Below are positions 11,101 to 17,100 of a stretch of DNA of 64,000 nt, piece after piece. Positions within the stretch are counted from its first letter, which is position 1. Every line of letters begins with the position of its first letter. This stretch comes from Nemertoderma westbladi (lineage: Eukaryota > Xenacoelomorpha > Nemertodermatida > Nemertodermatidae). Location: contig JAUCBJ010000050.1 in NCBI GenBank assembly GCA_032718475.1, positions 1 through 64,000 on the forward strand, in the 5' to 3' direction. Both the position numbers and the translations under genes were made by a program. Under the pieces are notes generated by a model, which was given only the letters and a program-made list of their open reading frames with translations, was not told the origin of the DNA and did not search any database.

Positions 11101-14100
11101 ATTTAAAATACAAACCTATAACGTTTTACTACTACTATAACCAGCGTGGTGCATTACAGCTGCCATTAAGATTGCTATGCCGGCTTAACAATAAATTTGT
11201 GCTGCAACAGATTTGCAGCACGCAATCATGACATACACAATCCACACTCTGTAAGGCAGCTTGTTTTGAGAATGCCATGCCAGCTTATAGACAAAATTGC
11301 GCCACCACAACTCCCTATACCCAAAAACTATATATTATCCTCATCTACAAGGCCGGTGTTTTTTAAGAAGCAATTTAATAAAGTCATGGGCTCTCCACCA
11401 TGCTTATTCTCTCCATGAGGCTGACAAAGCAAGTCCAAATTGACCCTTACGGCGAAAGCAATAGCAGAGGCGTCTTAAACTTATAAGGTTGTACCTTAGC
11501 TGAGCTTCTGTAAACATTAGCTGTACATCTGTAAATGATGGCTAAGTATAAGTAAATCTATCTATTAAAAGATAAAACAAAAGAAGGACTGTCAGCCACA
11601 GGTATGAAAAAATAGTAGGTCACCTACTATTTTTTCATACCTGTGGCTGACAGTCCTTCTTTTGTTTTATCTTTTAATATTTACTCGCCACATTCCCCAC
11701 CATGATTTTTAATTTAAATCTATCTATGATTACAGTACATTAATATTACATTACATCATCACCAAGCTTTCCAATATGGTAGCAGTTAGTTGCGCAAAAC
11801 TCATACTGGTCAAAGTGGAATGAGCTGCTGAAGGGGTTTGATTGAAGCTACCAAAAGTGAATTCATGACTTTTAATGTTAATGGAAACTAGGAAATTTAA
11901 CATTAGCTGAGCTTCCTTAATCACGATCTCTTTTATGACATTTTTCTTTAGTATGCATATTATTATGTAGTATGTTATACATTGAGTACATAAAGAACAA
12001 TCAGTGGGTATGTGGGCATGGCATATTAAACTCAACACACTCAAACTAACTGGTGGTGATGTCCATTAATAATTAATCAAGTGTTCAAAAGTACAAGATG
12101 TATATATAATTAACATACCATTTCGATATACTGGTTCAGTAGCCATAATGTTAGCTATCGATGATGACTTTGGAAGTCACATAGAATTCATCCGAAACTT
12201 AAGGTCCGATTATTTAGAGCAGCAGTAGTTCCAGTACTCCTCTATGGGAGTTCATGATGGGCTCTAACTGCTGAGGACACCAAATCTCTGGATGGCACAT
12301 TCAAAAGAATACTACGCCGGGTTAACTGTATCAAGTACAATGCACACATCTCCAACCAGACACTAAATAACATTGGAGGTGTCTCATTGGTTCCACCAAG
12401 CTTGACACTAGAACAAAATCGCCTCCGCTTTGCAGGACATTGCTTTCGCCGTGAGGACCAGCCAGTGCATAATCTTATACTTTGGCAGCCTCATGGAGTG
12501 AATAAGCATGGTGGACAGCCCATGACTTTCTTGAGACGCATCTTAAAGGACACTGGCCTAGAAGATGCGGATGATCTAGTAAATGTCATGGGTGATAGGG
12601 AGTTGTGGAGGCGCAACTTTGTCGACAAGCCGGCACAGCATTCTTAAAATGTTTGAAATATATATATATAATGCAGCTGCAATGCAGCATGCCGATAGTA
12701 GTAGAAGTAGCATCTACAGCAGTAGTATCTACAGCTGGAAGCACATCTTAGTAGGCTAAATCTGATCTATGAACTTCAGTCCGGTTTTCGTAAATCACAT
12801 TCTACAGACACCTGTCTTATTAACTTAACTGATACAATTAGATGTAATAACGCAAAGGGTTTATATACTGGTATGGTAATGTTGGACCTACAAAAGGCTT
12901 TCGATACAGTAGATCACGAAATTCTGCTTGGTAAGTTAGGCCTGATGGGTGTAGGTTCTATAGACTGGTTCAAGTCCTACCTGTCAGACAGAGGTCAAAC
13001 TGTAGTCATTAGCAAATCGCAGTCTACTGTACAAGAGATTACCTGTGGTGTACCGCAAGGTAGTATATTAGGTCCTCTGCTTTTTGTATGCTATGTAAAT
13101 GATATGATAAGTAGTATAGATCCCGATTTTAAACTGATTTTATATGCCGACGACAGTGCTCTTATTTTCTCTCATAAAGATCCTACCCATATTTCCCAAA
13201 AGTTAAGTGCAGTTCTAGAATCCTGTAATGAGTGGTTGGTTGATAATAAGCTATCCATTCACTACGGTAAGACTGAAAGTATTTTGTTTGGTTCCAAAAG
13301 AAAGTTAAAGAAGGTAACTAAGTTTGAAGTCACTAGTAATGGACATAAGATTGAAAATAAAAAGGAAGTTAAATATTTAGGCGCCACATTGGATAACTGC
13401 TTATCAGGAGAAAGTACAGTGAAAAACATTTTCTCGAAAGTGTTAAGACGCGCTTAGGTTTCTATACAGAAATAAAAATAGTTTAAACACCGACTCCCGC
13501 AAGTTACTTTGCTCTTCTTTAATACAGTGTCACATGGACTATGGATGCTCTTCTTGGTATGAAGGCTTAACCAAACAGCTTAAATGTAAATTACAAGTAG
13601 CTCAGAATAAAGTAGTACGATTTATTAAAGACTACAAACCTAGGCACCACCTAACTCCAGATGACTTTTCTGAATCTGGACTACTTAACTTAGATAGTAG
13701 AGTTAAGCAGCTACGCCTTAACCATGTGCATAAAGTGTATAATGGTAAATGTCCTAATTACCTAAAACAAAAATTCAACAGAGTACGCGATACACACTCT
13801 TACAGTACCAGAACTAGTGCTTCAAACTTCTACCTCCCGAATTGTAAATCCTTTGAATCTGATACTTTCTTTTTTAACGGTATTAAAAATTGGAACGCTC
13901 TGTCTAATGAAATTAAAAACCTAGATAATAAACATTCTTTTAAATCTGCAGTTAAATCTCACCTCCGTGTGCAATGTAAAAATAGGTACAATAGTCCTAC
14001 AGTAAGTTATTAGTTTATTAATTATTTACTATTTATACTGTAATTACGTTTTATAAAAAAATAATTCTGTACATTACATCTTTATCGTTGAGTCGGGCAT

Positions 14101-17100
14101 TGTCACGCTCTCGGTAAAGTTGTACATGTACATAGTGTAATGACGTTTTATATTGGTTTTAGGTTAGCGTAGTGTAATATTGTATTTGTAACCAAGTAAC
14201 ATAAAGGACCCCCTTGGAAATAAGCTGCAAAGCTTTAGGGGTAATCCTGTATGATATGTTGGACAATACCTTTATATCGGTACATTGTTTGGTGTATTTG
14301 TTATTGTTTTTACATAATGTATAAATAAATCTATCTATCTATGTAGTAATAGCTATCTAGACCTACAGCATATTGTCTGGAAGATTAATGTCTTTGGTAT
14401 TCTACTGTACCTTAAAAGTGTACAAAGTGTAAAACGGGACAAACTGTGTTCATTGAACAATACTGTTAGAGGTACAATAATTACTAATTCACGATTTATA
14501 GACCTGGAAGAACAGTACAAGCGGCCATGCCCGATGTCTACCACCAGAGCGGTCAGTTGGTATATTAGGGGCGCCCTTGTTGACCAATTTACACAAAACT
14601 GGTTGTCAGAGTTCGAAAACTCCCCAAAGTGGGATTTTTATGTAAAGCAAACTTTTGGAACGGAACCCTATTTGGCAGCACTACTTTACAAATATCCAAC
14701 ATTGTTGTTGTTACATTGTTGGTCTTACATTATACAATGTAATGCGGAGGTCCGGCCATTCGAGGCCAGTGGAATTTACTGGACACAATTCGCCTCACAG
14801 GCGTCAGTTCTCTCCTGACTGGCTGCCTGTCTCACACCCTACTGGAGAGAGAGCAGCCAACAATTCTTTGAGTCCCTTTCCTGATGACCTTTCTGGCCCA
14901 AACCCTGGGTCACAAGGGAGGCCAGATTGTGAGGGGGAGAAGGATTCTGGAGTTGGAGGCTACTCTCATGTTCCACCCCGACCAACAAAGCCATTTGTGA
15001 ATCTGAGGCAAGTCACAAGACTAGCCTCAGTAAACATCCTAACACTCGGGTCCCCAATGCGACAATGCGAGCTGACTGCCTTGGCAGATAAGCTTTCTCT
15101 TAGCGCAGTGGGTGTTCAAGAGCACCGAATGCAGACTGGACAGACTGATGAGGTTCTGATTAAGGACATGGGGGGCGGTTGGCGACTCGCCCTTGCATCA
15201 GCAGATGATAGTGGCAACGGTGGAATTGGTCTATTGATAAATCCAACTGCACATGCAGCATTGGACAAAATAGACCAAATCTCTAACCGCATCTTCCGTT
15301 GCCACTTCTCATGTTCTGGAAGACTGGCTAAGAAATTTCCTAAGGTGGTTCTGATTGTGTGCTACTCTCGAACTAGTGTTAGCCCTGTAGAGGAGGTGGA
15401 AAATTTCTACCACAATCTACAAGCAGCTACTGATGGAGTGGATCAGCATGCATTCTTAACATTCCTAGGGGACTTTAATGGAAGTCTGCATCAATCACCT
15501 ACATCGCCCTGGGTCTATAGCAATAGTGTTAACCGAAATTCCGTCCATCTTCAGGATATTATCTCTGGAAATGGATTGTTTTTGGGTGGAACTCAGTTCA
15601 AGAAGCGAACTGGAAATCTGTGGACTCATAGTGGACCCAGTGGTCACAAGTCCCAGATAGTCCATATTCTGTTTCGTAGAAAATACAGGAGCTCTATACA
15701 AGACTGTAATGCATTTACACTTCGACCCTTCTCCAGTGATCTTTTATTTTCACCCCACCCCAACCCCTCCCCCCAACTTTTATTTTCAACGCCCCCCTCA
15801 TCTTTTATTTTCAACCTGGGCCCCCTGACTGACGACAACAAAATTCAGAAGTGCCGAAATGACCTTTATAAGGCGCAGAAAGAGTCCCGACTTAAATAGA
15901 CCACAGCGGCCAAGAATGCAGTTAAGGCTGCATCTAGGTCCCTGAACAGGCAGTACTCTGTTAGTCTACAGGAGCTAAAAAACCAACAGGTTGATGCCAT
16001 CAATGATGCTGACGACAGCAGGCAATCATCCCAGGCATGGAAATCGATCAACTTGCTTACTGGGTGGAAAAGCCAACCAACCACCAAGGTTAAGGTCCGA
16101 TTCTTTAGAGCAGCAGTAGTTCCATTACTCCTCTGTGGGAATCAATGCTGGGCTCTAACTGCTGAGGACATTCATAAGAATGCTACGCCGGGTTCATTGT
16201 GTCAAGTACAATGCACACATTTCCAACCAGACACTATATAACATTGGAGGTGTCTCATTGGTTCCCCCAAGCTTGACACTAGAACAAAGTCGCCTCCGCT
16301 TTGCAGGACATTGCTTTCGCCGTGAGGACCAGCCAGTGCATAATCTTGTACTTTGGTAGCCTCATGGAGTGAATACATGGTGGACAGCCCATGACTTTCT
16401 TGAGACGCATCTTAAAGGACACTGGCCTTGAAGATGCGGATGATCTAGCAAATGTCATGGGTGATAGGGAGTTGTGGCGGCCACCAAGCTCATTCGCTCC
16501 ATGAGGCTGCCAAAGTACAAGATTATGCGACCGAAAGCGGAGGCGATTTTGTTCTAGTGTCAAGCTTGGGGGAACCAATGAGACACCTCCAATGTTATAT
16601 AGTGTCTGGTTGGAGATGTGTGCATTGTACTTGACAAAATGAACCCAGCGTAGCATTCTTGCGATTGTACCATCCAAAGATTTGGTGTCCTCAGCAGTTA
16701 GAGCCCAGCATGGACTCCCATAGAGGAGTACTGGAACTACTGCTGCTCTAAATAATCGGTTTGATCATCATAATCATTAATCGACAGAATCATTATGATT
16801 ACAATTCTACACTCAAAATGTAGGGAATTAATATGCGTTTACAAGCCCAACCCCTAGAGGTAACTGGAAAATTGAGGTCATTTTTAAAGTGTTAAGATTG
16901 AGTGTACAGATTTCTAGTGTGCTTATTTGTGGTTGTTCAGACTTTCTACTCATAATTTTGTCTGTAATGTAGTTCACTTAATTATGATACTTGCTCGACA
17001 ACAGCGGGGCCCTGGAATTCAATGGCGATCAGCCTTCAGTGGTGAACCAACTGAATTCCACAAAAGAATAAACAAAGATCAGTAAAACCGTGTCATCTCA

